Assembly (NCBI RefSeq): GCF_029714205.1
Contig: NZ_CP121648.1
Location: 5,821,001-5,885,000, forward strand
Reading direction: 5' to 3'
DNA from: Methylobacterium sp. CB376
Lineage (GTDB): Bacteria > Pseudomonadota > Alphaproteobacteria > Rhizobiales > Beijerinckiaceae
DNA length: 64,000 bases
Part shown: positions 1-8,572 of the stretch, in pieces
How the letters are laid out: every line of letters starts with the position of its first letter
How positions within the stretch are numbered: the stretch's first letter is position 1
Translations under genes and position numbers: made by a program
Notes under the pieces: generated by a model
What the model saw: the letters and a program-made list of their open reading frames with translations, nothing else
Databases searched by the model: none
What the model was told of the DNA's origin: nothing

Positions 1-471
1 CAGACGAACCTGCTGGCCTTGAACGCCACGATCGAGGCGGCGCGGGCCGGCGAGGCGGGCCGCGGCTTCGCGGTCGTCGCCGCCGAGGTGAAGAGCCTCG
101 CCGGGCAGACCGCCCGGGCGACGGAGGAGATCGCCGGTCATATCGGCGAGATCCAGGCCGCCACGCGGGCGGCGGTGGCGGATCTCGGCCGCATCGGCGG
201 CGTGATCGCCACGATGTCGGGCGCGGCGGGCGCCATCGCGGCGGCCGTCTCGCAGCAGGGCGGCGCGACCCGCGAGATCGCCCGCAGCGCGCAGGAGGCC
301 GCCGCCGGGACCGCGCAGGTGACGCAGACCGTGACCGAGCTGCACCGCGGCGCGGGCCTGACGGGCGACGCGGCCGCCCGGGTGCTGGAGGCCGCCAACG
401 CGGTGTCGGACTGCTCCGACACCCTCACCCGCGAGGTGAGCGGCTTCCTCTCGGCCCTCTCCGCCGCGTGA
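1..471 (+). CDS. Methyl-accepting chemotaxis protein, C-terminal part (5' end outside window)
   Basis: Reading in frame from base 1, the protein begins [20 protein letters not shown], the highly conserved hairpin tip of the chemoreceptor signalling domain that contacts CheA and CheW. The helices after the tip run to a TGA at 469-471. Only about 156 C-terminal residues are visible, so sensor domain, membrane segments and ligand are unknown. The chain ends soon after the cytoplasmic four-helix bundle, with no CheR-binding pentapeptide visible. The first in-window start-like codon (TTG at 19) lies inside the conserved tip and is not a real start. Family assignment is firm; the substrate cannot be judged. 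Confidence 0.93.
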   Translation, partial: QTNLLALNATIEAARAGEAGRGFAVVAAEVKSLAGQTARATEEIAGHIGEIQAATRAAVADLGRIGGVIATMSGAAGAIAAAVSQQGGATREIARSAQEAAAGTAQVTQTVTELHRGAGLTGDAAARVLEAANAVSDCSDTLTREVSGFLSALSAA

Positions 472-734
472 GGCTCGCGGCGCAGGTCGTTGACGGCGTC
501 ATCCGACGCTCACGCGGCGACGGGGGCGGGGCCGTCCGCCCCGTGTCGGGTGACGCGATCTCCGCCTGATCGGTTCGGACTTGCGCCGCGCCTGGGCACG
601 ATCCTGGCTCTCGGCGGTCCGTCCCGATTGGCGCCGGATGGGCGCCGGACGGCGATGCCGGACCGATCAGGCGAGTACCGTAGGGCGAGATCCGCCGCGA
701 GCGACCGCCGGGGCCGGGCAGGGTCCGCCCCGCA
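472..734. other. Intergenic region between convergent genes
   Basis: This stretch separates the chemoreceptor end from the convergent acyltransferase gene. Open frames cross it, but they have the composition of GC-rich shadow frames and no recognisable domain. I see no convincing promoter, RNA gene or strong terminator. Confidence 0.5.
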
Positions 735-1883
735 TCAGCCCCGCGCGGCGGCCCGTCGCAGCCAGGCCCGCAGGGCGGCCGCCCGCGCGCGCCACGCCCC
801 CGAGCGCCGCAGGGCGGCCGCCAGGGCGGCGACCGGCGGGCCGCCCGGCGCCGAGGCCGCGAAGCCGACGATCTCGCTGCGCCCCGGATAGAGGTCCGCC
901 AGGACGCGGCTGTCCTGCGTCGCCGAATCGAGCCGGTCGGCCTCGGATCCCTCGTGCAGGGCGCGGACGATCTCCGCCTCCAGCAGGGCGCCGGGCGCGA
1001 AGGCGGCGTAGCGCTCGTCGTAGGCCGTCTTCAGGAGGAACACGGTCCGGCGGCAGGTCAGCGCCACGCTCGCGGCGATCGGCACGCCGTCGAGGCGCAG
1101 CAGGTCCGCCCGGGCGGTGACCGGCCCCTCGCCCGCCCCGAACAGATCGGCCGCCAAGGCGGCCGTGGCGGGGCGGCTCGCCAGCGCGGTGCCGACCCGG
1201 CCCTTCCAGCCGGCCCGCTCCAGGGCGAGGAAGGCCGCGCAGGCGGCGCCGAGGTCGCCCGCCGGCCCGACCGTCTCGAAGCGCACGGCGCCGAGCGCGT
1301 CGAGGCGCCGCCGCCGCCGCCGCAGGTCCTTGACCCGGTTGCGGCTCGGCGCCGCGGCGAGGCAGGCGGCGTGGTCCGGGAAACGGTCGAGGACCGGCCG
1401 CGCGAAGCGCGAGACGGTCTCGACGCCCCAGCCTGCCTCCGCCATCGCGGCGAGGAGCCCGGCGCCGGCGGGCGTGCCCGCGGGCAGGAGCGGCCAGCGC
1501 CAGCTGTCCGAGACGCGCGCGAGGCCCGCCACCAGCGCCGCGAGGGCGGGCGCGAAAGCGGCGCCCTCGGCGACGAGGGGCGCCGTCGCCGTGATGATCG
1601 GGGCGGTGAAGGGCGCGGCGCTCCTTCGCAGCATCGGGCGCGCGGGCCGGATCGGCAGCAGCGCCAGCAGCGCCGGCCCGTCCCGGACGACCACGCAGGC
1701 GAGGTCCGGCGGGGCGAGCCCGTGGGCGAGGTGGGCCGCGATCATGCGCCGGCCGTAATCCGGCGAGGGCGCCGCCGCGCGCGCGACGAGGGCGTCCCAG
1801 GCGGCGGGGTCGAGGGAGGCGGCCGGGACGATCTCGGGCGCGAGCGAGGCGGAGGCGCCGCGCGGGGAGAACGGGGCGTTCAC
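735..1883 (-). CDS. CelD/BcsL-like GNAT-fold acyltransferase
   Basis: A 382-residue protein that reads as the CelD/BcsL or FemAB-like branch of the GNAT superfamily, which usually acylates polysaccharide or envelope precursors. The C-terminal half has the family's typical pattern: a basic strand with a conserved Trp-Lys (GWKG), a region about small substrates (VPIAASVAL), a TAYDERYAAFAPGALLE-like acceptor loop, and DSATQDS near the end. The start is GTG at 1883, which overlaps the TGA of the upstream flippase gene by three bases (GTGA), so the two genes are probably translationally coupled. Transfer to a lipid-linked glycan exported by the flippase is an inference from this pairing. A second, distantly similar gene lies at 55884-57089. 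Confidence 0.8.
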   Translation of the reverse strand: MNAPFSPRGASASLAPEIVPAASLDPAAWDALVARAAAPSPDYGRRMIAAHLAHGLAPPDLACVVVRDGPALLALLPIRPARPMLRRSAAPFTAPIITATAPLVAEGAAFAPALAALVAGLARVSDSWRWPLLPAGTPAGAGLLAAMAEAGWGVETVSRFARPVLDRFPDHAACLAAAPSRNRVKDLRRRRRRLDALGAVRFETVGPAGDLGAACAAFLALERAGWKGRVGTALASRPATAALAADLFGAGEGPVTARADLLRLDGVPIAASVALTCRRTVFLLKTAYDERYAAFAPGALLEAEIVRALHEGSEADRLDSATQDSRVLADLYPGRSEIVGFAASAPGGPPVAALAAALRRSGAWRARAAALRAWLRRAAARG

Positions 1884-3226
1884 GGGGCGGCCTCGGGACG
1901 GGTGGGGCCGATGGCCGCCGTGGCGAGGCCGAGGCGCCGCCGCGCGGCCAGGGCCAGGAGGAGGCCGCGCAGCGCGACGACGAGGGCGGCGGCGAGCGCC
2001 GCCCCGAGCACCCCGAGGGGCGGCACCAGGGCCAGCATCAGGGCGACCGTGAGGACGAGGAGCGCGCCCGTGAGGGCCGCGCAGAGGCGCTCGGCCCCGA
2101 GCATGCTCAGCACGTCCTCCGCCGGGCCGAAGGCGGCCGCCAGGGCGTGCCCGGCGACCAGGAGCGCGAGGAGCGGCAGCCCGGCCCGGAAATCGGCGCC
2201 GAACAGCCCGAGCAGCACGGGCGCCGCGGCCAGGATCGCGAGCCCCGTCGCCAGGACGGCGAGGAGCGTCAGGCGCGCCCAGTGCCGCACGAGGCGCGCG
2301 AGGCCGGCCCGGTCGCCCCGGGCCTGCGCCTCCGCGAAGCGCGGGGCCGCGACCGCGGAGGCCGCGTAGGCGACGAAGGCCACGACCTGCACGAGGCGGG
2401 TCGCCGCGAAGTAGAGCCCGACCGCCTCGGGGGGCAGCAGGAAGCCGAGCACCAGAACGTCCGCGAAGTTGAAGCCCGAGCCGGCCAAGTCGACGAGGGC
2501 GAGCGGCAGGGCGGTGCGCATCCAGCCGCGCCACGGATAGGCGCCCGGGCCGGGCGGCAGCAGGCGCGCGAGGCGCCCCAGGAGCGCGGCCCCCTGCAGC
2601 GCCAGGGAGAGGGCGGTGGCGGCCAGCATGCAGGCGACCGCGGTCGCGGCGAGCGGGGGCGCCCCTGCGGCCACCGCGGCCAGCATCGCCGCCGCCAGCA
2701 GCGCCTGCCGCAGCAGGTAGGGCGGCGCGATGGCCAGCAGGGTCCAGGTCTGGCCCCGCGCGACGCCCTCGCAGAAATCCTGCAGGGCGACGAGCGGCAG
2801 GACCAGGGCGCCGAGCAGCAGCGGCCCGCGCAGGCCGGGCTCCACGAGGCCCGGCGCGAGGGCGAGGAGGGCGGCTCCGGTCCCGGCGAGCAGCGTCCCG
2901 GCGGCCAGGGAGAGCGCGGCCCCGAACACCAGGAAGCCCCGCCCCCGCGCCGCCGTCCCCGTCGCCCGGTATTCCGGCAGGAAGCGGGAGGCCGCCTGCG
3001 ACAGGCCCCAGGTGGAGGCGTGGCCGAGGAGCGCCGTCCAGACCCAGACCGCCGCGAAGATCCCGTACTCGGCGGGCCCCATGGCCCGCGCCATCAGCAC
3101 CTGGGCGAGGAGCGCGCAGCCCGCGGCGGCGACCCGCACGCCGAACACCGCGACGGCCATGCGCGCGAGGCCCGCCACGGAAGCCGACGCGTCGCTGAGA
3201 GAGGCCCCGGCCGCCATGGGGAACAC
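1880..3226 (-). CDS. Polysaccharide / lipid-linked oligosaccharide flippase (Wzx-type, MVF/MATE superfamily)
   Basis: A 448-residue integral membrane protein with about twelve to fourteen hydrophobic segments spread over its length. It opens with an amphipathic helix and the sequence MARAMGPAEYGIFAAVWVW, typical of O-antigen/teichoic-acid exporters of the polysaccharide-synthase family. It would flip lipid-linked glycans across the inner membrane. Two in-frame ATGs are possible: the one at 3226 or the one three codons later. The stop overlaps the GTG of the acyltransferase at 1883. No glycosyltransferase genes sit next to it, so the glycan cannot be named. Confidence 0.85.
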   Translation of the reverse strand: MFPMAAGASLSDASASVAGLARMAVAVFGVRVAAAGCALLAQVLMARAMGPAEYGIFAAVWVWTALLGHASTWGLSQAASRFLPEYRATGTAARGRGFLVFGAALSLAAGTLLAGTGAALLALAPGLVEPGLRGPLLLGALVLPLVALQDFCEGVARGQTWTLLAIAPPYLLRQALLAAAMLAAVAAGAPPLAATAVACMLAATALSLALQGAALLGRLARLLPPGPGAYPWRGWMRTALPLALVDLAGSGFNFADVLVLGFLLPPEAVGLYFAATRLVQVVAFVAYAASAVAAPRFAEAQARGDRAGLARLVRHWARLTLLAVLATGLAILAAAPVLLGLFGADFRAGLPLLALLVAGHALAAAFGPAEDVLSMLGAERLCAALTGALLVLTVALMLALVPPLGVLGAALAAALVVALRGLLLALAARRRLGLATAAIGPTRPEAAP

Positions 3227-3508
3227 CTGGTGGGCGCGACTTGGCGATGCGCCGCCGCAACGGCGAGTTTAGGGGCCGGGGATTGCGCGCGGGTTAAGCC
3301 GATCGGAGGGATTCGGCCAGGGCCGACCGCGCCTGCCGGCGCCGGCCCGGCGCGCCGCGTCCGGGGCCGCCGGCGCCGACGGTCGGGCTGTCCGCGCGGG
3401 GCAGGTCGGGGCGCGGGCGGCGGATCACGGGCTGCGCGGCAGCCTGGTCTGGCGGTCCTGACCGGGCCGCGCCCGCTCCGGATGCCGCGGCCGGAGCGGG
3501 ACCCGCCC
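3227..3508. other. Intergenic region
   Basis: About 280 bases between the flippase start and the end of the synthetase gene, both on the minus strand. The bases just upstream of the flippase are GC-rich with no clear -35/-10 pair. I see no gene or strong inverted repeat. Confidence 0.45.
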
Positions 3509-6500
3509 TCAGGCGGCCCGCGCCGCCTCGGCCGGCGCGTGCACGACGGGCACGGCCGGTGAGCCCTCCCACTCGCTGTCGGAGGGGATCGACTCGCCCT
3601 TCATGATCACGGTGAGCGGGCGCAGCCGGGCGAAGTCGCCGACCTCGGTGTCATACAGCACCGTCGCGAAGGCGCCGACCGTCACCCCCCGCCCGAGCGC
3701 CACCCGCCCGACCTTCATCACCCGGTCCTCGTAGAGGTGGGTCTGGAGCGCCGACATCCGGTTGATCGCGGAATAATCCCCGATCGTCACGCAGTCGAAC
3801 TCGGTGATGTCCGTGGCGAGCAGGCAGACGCCCTGGCCCGTGCGGGTGCCGAACAGGCGCAGCACCCAGGGCAGGAAGGGCGTGCCCATCAGGTGCTCCA
3901 GCAACACCCGGCCGGCGAGGCCCCAGTACATCACCGCCACCGCCTCCGTGCGCATCGCCCACCACGACCACATCGGGTGCATGCCCGGCCGGTAGGCGCC
4001 CATCAGCAGCCACTTCACGGCGATCACCACCAGCGTCTGCACCACCGCGATCACCACGCTGGTGACCACGAAGCTCACCGCCAGCCCGAGCCAGTCCCCG
4101 GCCAGGATCGCCGGGTAGAACACGAAATCGATGGCGATGATCGCGCAGGTGATGAACAGCATCGGCGAGAAGGACGAGGTGAAGGCCTCGAACACCCCGC
4201 GCCCGATCCGCGGCCAGATCCCCGGCTCGAAGGTCTGGCGCTGGCCGAGATCGACCTTCTGGCGGGTCGGCAGCTTGATCGGCGGCGAGCCGAACCAGGT
4301 CTCGCCGGGGCCCATCCGCGCGTTGCCCGGCGGCTTCGACTTGATGCCGATGAGCACGTCGTCCGGGATCACGGTGCCGGGCGGCACCACCGCGTCGTTG
4401 CCGACGAAGACCCGCGACCCGGTGCTGACGGGCGCGAGGTGCATGTAGCCGTGGCGCACCTCCTCCTCGCCGTACACGACCTCGTCGGCGATGAAGTTGC
4501 GCGCGCCCACCTCGGCGAGGTCGTAGCGCCCCGCGAGGTTGGTGGAGATCTCGGCCCCGAGCCCCATCCCGGCCCCCATCAGCCGGTACCACGCCCGCAT
4601 ATAGACCGTGGCGAAGAGCGAGGAGAGCGTCTCCAGCATCACCTCGGCGGCGAGCGCCACCGCCCATTTGCGCAGGTACACGCCGCTGTCGACCGGGTAG
4701 CTGCCGGCCCGCAGGCGCGGCAGGACCAGCCAGCGGATCGCCGCGATCAGGAACACCGTCGCGGCCGTCATCAGCATGGCGGTCGGCCAGGTCAGGAGCG
4801 GCAGGTAGAGGTGGTAGTCGACGTCGGTCAGGGTCGCGAGCGAGTCGCTGATCTGGTCGAAGATGTAGAAGGCCGGGAAGATCGGCAGCAGGCCGATGGC
4901 CGGGACGCCCGCGAGCAGCGCCGCGTAGGTCACGAAGAAGGCGGCGCGGCGGGGTCTCGACACGGGCGGCGGCTGCGGGATGGCCGAGAGGTCGACCGTG
5001 CCGACCTTGCGGCCGGGCGAACCGTCCCAGATCTCGGCGCGGCCCACCACCGTGCCGGCCGGCACCGTCGTCAGGTCGCCGATCTCGCAGAAATCCTCCA
5101 GCCGGGCGCCGTGGCCGATGACGCAGGACGTGCCGACCGCGACGTTCTCCCCGATCACGACCGGGCCGATCACCAGCTCGTCGCCGACGATCTCCGCGTT
5201 GGCGATGACGAGGCGCCCGCCCAGCGAGGCGCCGCGCCCGACGCTGAGCAGGTCCGCCGCCCCGACGTCGATGTCCGAGATGATCGCGTCCTTGCCGATC
5301 CGGGCGCCGAGCAGCCGCAGGTAGATGCGGATCATCGGCGAGCCCTGCAGCCACTTGACGTGGACCAGGGGCGTCAGGCGCTGGGTCAGCCACCAGCGGA
5401 AATAGTAGGTGCCCCAGAGCGGGTAGCGCCCGGGCCGGGTGCGGCCGAGCACCAGCCACTTGGCGGCGATCGCGGTGAGCGCCGTGACCGCGTTGAGCCC
5501 CATATAGACGAGGAGCAGCACCGCCATCTCCTCGAAGAAGCCGAGGTCGCCGCCCGTGATCAGCAGGTAGGTGACGAAGATGCCGAGCCACTGCGCGGTG
5601 GAGAGGGCGATGATGAAGGGCAGCACCGCCGCCTGGGCGAGGCCGCAGAGGAAGCGGCGCCGGAGGGGCGGCGGCGCGAAGGAGAGATCCCGCGTTGCGG
5701 CCTCGGTGCCGACCCCGCCGGTCCGCGCGATCAGGCTCTCGGCCATCGCCCGCAGGGTGCGGTGCGCGTAGACGTCCTGGAGGGTGATCGAGGCCAGGAC
5801 CGGCACCTCGCGCACGGCGCCGACGAAGCGCGCGGCGAGGAGCGAGTGGCCGCCGAGGTCGGAGAAGAAATCCGCCTCGAAGGGAATCGCGACGTTGCCG
5901 AAGGCGCGCTTGGCCGCGACGAGGAGCGCCGCCTCGGTCTCGTTCGCCGGCTCCTCCTGCTCGCCCGTGGAGGCCGGGGCGGTGAGGGGCGCGGCGCGCA
6001 GCGCCTTGCGGTCGACCTTGCCGGAGGCGGCCAGGATCGGCAGCGAGGCCGTCACCTCGAAATGGCCGGGCACCATGTAGGGCGGCATGGTCGCGGCGAG
6101 CGCCGCGCGCAGGCGCGGCGTCTCGATCTCCGCCCCGCGCTCCGGCACCAGGAAGGCCACCAGCCGGTCCACCCCGTCGTCCTGGCGCAGCACGACGGCG
6201 GCCTGCCCGATCCCGGGCTGCGCCCGGATCCGCGCCTCGATCTCGCCGAGCTCCACCCGGAAGCCGCGGATCTTCACTTGGTCGTCGATGCGGCCGTGGA
6301 AGAGGATGCGCCCCTGCGGGTCGAGGGAGACGGCGTCGCCCGAGCGGTAGAGCACCGGGTCGGAGCCGTCGCCGCCGTAGGGGTTGGGGATGAACTTCTC
6401 CCGCGTCAGCTCCGGCCGGGCGAGGTAGCCCGCGGCGATCCCGGGGCCGCCGATCAGGAGCTCGCCCTGCACGCCCGGGCCGACCAGGGCGAGGTGCTCG

Positions 6501-7564
6501 TCCGCGATATAGGCGGTGTAGTTGGCGATCGGCCCGCCGATCGTGACGGGGTCGCCCGGCCGGATCTCGGCCGCGGTGGCGACCACGGTCGCCTCGGTCG
6601 GCCCGTAGGTGTTGAACAGCCGCCGGGTCGGGGTGGCCCAGCGGGCGACCAGGGGCTCGGGCAGCGCCTCGCCGCCGAGCAGGATCAGCCGCAGACCCGG
6701 CACGTCCTGCGTCATCAGGGCGAGCAGGGTCGGCACCGTGTCGAGCACCGTGATCCCGTTCGCCGCGAGGAGGCCGGGCAGGGCCTCGGCGTCGCCCATC
6801 ATGGCGGGGCTCGCCACGAACAGGGTCGCGCCGACGAGGTAGGGGACCCAGATCTCCTCCATCGAGAGGTCGAAGGCGACCGAGGCGCCCTGGAACACCA
6901 CGTCGTCCTCGGTGAGGCCGTAGAGGTCGTTGGCCGAGCGCAGGAAGTGGCAGATGTTGCGGTGGCTGATGACGATGCCCTTGGGCACGCCGGTCGAGCC
7001 CGAGGTGTAGATCAGGTAGGCCGGATGCTCCGGCGTCAGGCCCGCGGCGCGCAGGTCGGGGGCCGGGCCCGGCGCCTCGCCGGCGATCTCCGCCGGGGTG
7101 AGCGCCTGCGTGCCCGCGGGGGCCTGGCCCTTCAGGGACTCCGACACGAGGATCGCCTTGGCGGCGGCGTCATCCAGGCAGACCGCGACGCGGTCGGCCG
7201 GCGCCTCGGCGTCGAAGGGCAGCCAGGCGGCGCCCGCCTTGGTGATGCCGATCTGCGCCACCAGCAGCTCGGGCGAGCGCGCCATCCACAGGCCGACCAC
7301 GTCGCCCGGGCCGATGCCGCGGGCGGAGAGCCCGCTCGCGATCGCGTCCGAGCGGGCGTCGACCTCGGCGTAGGAGAGGCGCGTCTTCCGGGCGCTCGCC
7401 CCGTCGATGAGGGCCGGATGGCCGCCGCGGCGGCGCGCCGTGTCGCGGAACAGCTCGGCCAGCACCTCGTCGCGGAGGAGGTCCGGCCGCGCGGCGCCGC
7501 GCAGAACCGCCCGGTGAGCGGTCTCGGCGGAGGTCGAACGGGCGATCCCGGCGGTCTGACTCAT
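3509..7564 (-). CDS. Pls/PosA-family non-ribosomal peptide synthetase (adenylation, carrier, multi-pass C-terminal region)
   Basis: A 1351-residue protein with the architecture of the epsilon-poly-lysine synthetase (Pls)/PosA family. Residues about 30-540 are an adenylation domain with core motifs YTSGSTGVPKG, NTYGPTEATV, YRSGD, a GRIDDQVKIRGFRVE block and ASGKVDRKAL. A carrier domain follows with the phosphopantetheine serine in LGGHSLLAA (Ser574). The rest alternates hydrophobic segments with three hexapeptide-repeat (left-handed beta-helix) blocks, the tandem condensing domains of Pls. Manual alignment to the PheA pocket reads D-L-E-D-I-L-T-V-V; acidic residues at positions 239 and 278 would suit a basic amino acid (inference only). 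The ATG at 7564 has GGAG six bases upstream, so I prefer it over a GTG at 7576. The product is probably a peptide homopolymer or aminoacyl conjugate made at the membrane; its identity is unknown. Confidence 0.88.
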   Translation of the reverse strand: MSQTAGIARSTSAETAHRAVLRGAARPDLLRDEVLAELFRDTARRRGGHPALIDGASARKTRLSYAEVDARSDAIASGLSARGIGPGDVVGLWMARSPELLVAQIGITKAGAAWLPFDAEAPADRVAVCLDDAAAKAILVSESLKGQAPAGTQALTPAEIAGEAPGPAPDLRAAGLTPEHPAYLIYTSGSTGVPKGIVISHRNICHFLRSANDLYGLTEDDVVFQGASVAFDLSMEEIWVPYLVGATLFVASPAMMGDAEALPGLLAANGITVLDTVPTLLALMTQDVPGLRLILLGGEALPEPLVARWATPTRRLFNTYGPTEATVVATAAEIRPGDPVTIGGPIANYTAYIADEHLALVGPGVQGELLIGGPGIAAGYLARPELTREKFIPNPYGGDGSDPVLYRSGDAVSLDPQGRILFHGRIDDQVKIRGFRVELGEIEARIRAQPGIGQAAVVLRQDDGVDRLVAFLVPERGAEIETPRLRAALAATMPPYMVPGHFEVTASLPILAASGKVDRKALRAAPLTAPASTGEQEEPANETEAALLVAAKRAFGNVAIPFEADFFSDLGGHSLLAARFVGAVREVPVLASITLQDVYAHRTLRAMAESLIARTGGVGTEAATRDLSFAPPPLRRRFLCGLAQAAVLPFIIALSTAQWLGIFVTYLLITGGDLGFFEEMAVLLLVYMGLNAVTALTAIAAKWLVLGRTRPGRYPLWGTYYFRWWLTQRLTPLVHVKWLQGSPMIRIYLRLLGARIGKDAIISDIDVGAADLLSVGRGASLGGRLVIANAEIVGDELVIGPVVIGENVAVGTSCVIGHGARLEDFCEIGDLTTVPAGTVVGRAEIWDGSPGRKVGTVDLSAIPQPPPVSRPRRAAFFVTYAALLAGVPAIGLLPIFPAFYIFDQISDSLATLTDVDYHLYLPLLTWPTAMLMTAATVFLIAAIRWLVLPRLRAGSYPVDSGVYLRKWAVALAAEVMLETLSSLFATVYMRAWYRLMGAGMGLGAEISTNLAGRYDLAEVGARNFIADEVVYGEEEVRHGYMHLAPVSTGSRVFVGNDAVVPPGTVIPDDVLIGIKSKPPGNARMGPGETWFGSPPIKLPTRQKVDLGQRQTFEPGIWPRIGRGVFEAFTSSFSPMLFITCAIIAIDFVFYPAILAGDWLGLAVSFVVTSVVIAVVQTLVVIAVKWLLMGAYRPGMHPMWSWWAMRTEAVAVMYWGLAGRVLLEHLMGTPFLPWVLRLFGTRTGQGVCLLATDITEFDCVTIGDYSAINRMSALQTHLYEDRVMKVGRVALGRGVTVGAFATVLYDTEVGDFARLRPLTVIMKGESIPSDSEWEGSPAVPVVHAPAEAARAA

Positions 7565-7895
7565 GCTCTGCTCCACGGCCCCGGGCCGATGCGCGCCGCC
7601 CCGTCCGGGACGGCGTCCCGCGCGCTCGCGGGCGGTCCGGCCTGCGAGGCAACGCGCGCGACCCGAATTCGTACGATTCTGGCGCGGTCGCGCAACGGCC
7701 CAGGATCATCCGGCCGGATGTCCCTCCGATGAACGGCCCCGGGCCGCGGTGGCTTACCCTCTCGGGCGCCGGGCCGTCCACCCGCCACGCCGCATTCGCG
7801 CGGCCCCGCCCCGTCATCCGGACCTGTCCGGTCCGGCGGACCTGTCCGGCCCGGCGGACCTCTCCGGTCCGGGCCGCGTGCCGATCCGCCGCGCA
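7565..7895. other. Intergenic region with a short tandem repeat
   Basis: 331 bases between the synthetase start and the histidine phosphatase stop, both on the minus strand. It holds the 18-bp repeat described separately and a slightly less GC-rich part (7660-7720) that could hold the synthetase promoter. No coding region is supported. Confidence 0.5.
7821..7874. repeat. Three tandem copies of an 18-bp unit
   Basis: The unit GACCTGTCCGGTCCGGCG occurs three times head to tail (7821-7838, 7839-7856, 7857-7874) with one or two substitutions in copies two and three. Each copy contains CCGG or GGACC-type self-complementary bases. It lies just downstream of the histidine phosphatase gene and upstream of the synthetase. 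No function is evident. Confidence 0.85.
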
Positions 7896-8489
7896 TCAGA
7901 TCCAGCGAGGGCCGGCCGCGTCGATGACCAGCACGCGGCCCTGCCAGATGTCGCGATGGGGCGCCTCGGCGGGCGAGGCGTGCCCGCCCGCGACCAGCAC
8001 CGCCCGGGCGACGCCCCCGTGCGCCACCATCACGGTCGGCCCGTCGAGTCCGTCGAGGACCGGGCGCACCCGCGCGAGGAGCATCGCGTAGCTCTCCGCC
8101 CCCTCCCCCGGCGGGCGATGGCCCCAGCGGTCGTGGTTGCGCGCCGCGTAGCCGCGCGGGTCCGCGACGCGGATCTCCCGCAGGGTGCGGCCCTCCCAGG
8201 CCCCGAAGCCGAGTTCCTTCAGGCGGGGATCGGTGGCGTAGGCCTCCGGGGCGAGCCCGAGCCGGCGGCGCAGGGTCTCCATGGTCTGGCGGGTGCGCGT
8301 GAGCGGGCTCGCCAGGTAGGCGGCCTCCGGCGCCCCCGCGCCGAGCAGGGCGGCGAGGCGCTCGCCCACCGCCTCGGCCTGGGCGAAGCCCCTCGGATTC
8401 AGGGGCGTGTCGCGCTGGCCCTGGAGGCGGCCCTCGGCATTCCAATCGGTCTCGCCATGGCGCACAAAGTAGAGCGGGGGACGGCTCAT
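7896..8489 (-). CDS. Histidine phosphatase family protein (phosphoglycerate-mutase-like)
   Basis: A 197-residue cytoplasmic phosphatase of the GpmB/CobC type. The N-terminal FVRHGETDWN carries the RHG catalytic motif with the phospho-accepting His. A second catalytic stretch, VMVAHGGVAR, supplies the later His, and LTRTRQTMETL is the usual substrate-loop region. The ATG at 8489 has GGGGAG nine bases upstream, so longer frames extending to 8564 are not used. It is divergent from the polyphosphate kinase gene, with an 83-bp gap. The substrate cannot be told from sequence; alpha-ribazole phosphate, phosphoglycerate and general phosphomonoesters are all possible in this family. Confidence 0.88.
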   Translation of the reverse strand: MSRPPLYFVRHGETDWNAEGRLQGQRDTPLNPRGFAQAEAVGERLAALLGAGAPEAAYLASPLTRTRQTMETLRRRLGLAPEAYATDPRLKELGFGAWEGRTLREIRVADPRGYAARNHDRWGHRPPGEGAESYAMLLARVRPVLDGLDGPTVMVAHGGVARAVLVAGGHASPAEAPHRDIWQGRVLVIDAAGPRWI

Positions 8490-8572
8490 TCCCGGCCGCT
8501 CCCCGGCGCGGAACGCCGTCCGGACGGTTCCGTTAACGATCGCATCCCGCTCTCCCCGGTGCACGCTCCCCG

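Noticed and set aside
735..3260. An 841-codon minus-strand frame spanning both the acyltransferase and the flippase region
   Set aside because: Only the part from 1883 downward reads as a protein family. The upper part is an out-of-frame reading of the flippase gene.
3737..7732. Very long open frame (over 1300 codons) on the plus strand opposite the Pls/PosA-type synthetase
   Set aside because: The translation is Arg/Gly/Asp/His-rich with no domain, and is the complementary-strand shadow expected in very GC-rich coding DNA. The minus strand has full adenylation and carrier motifs.
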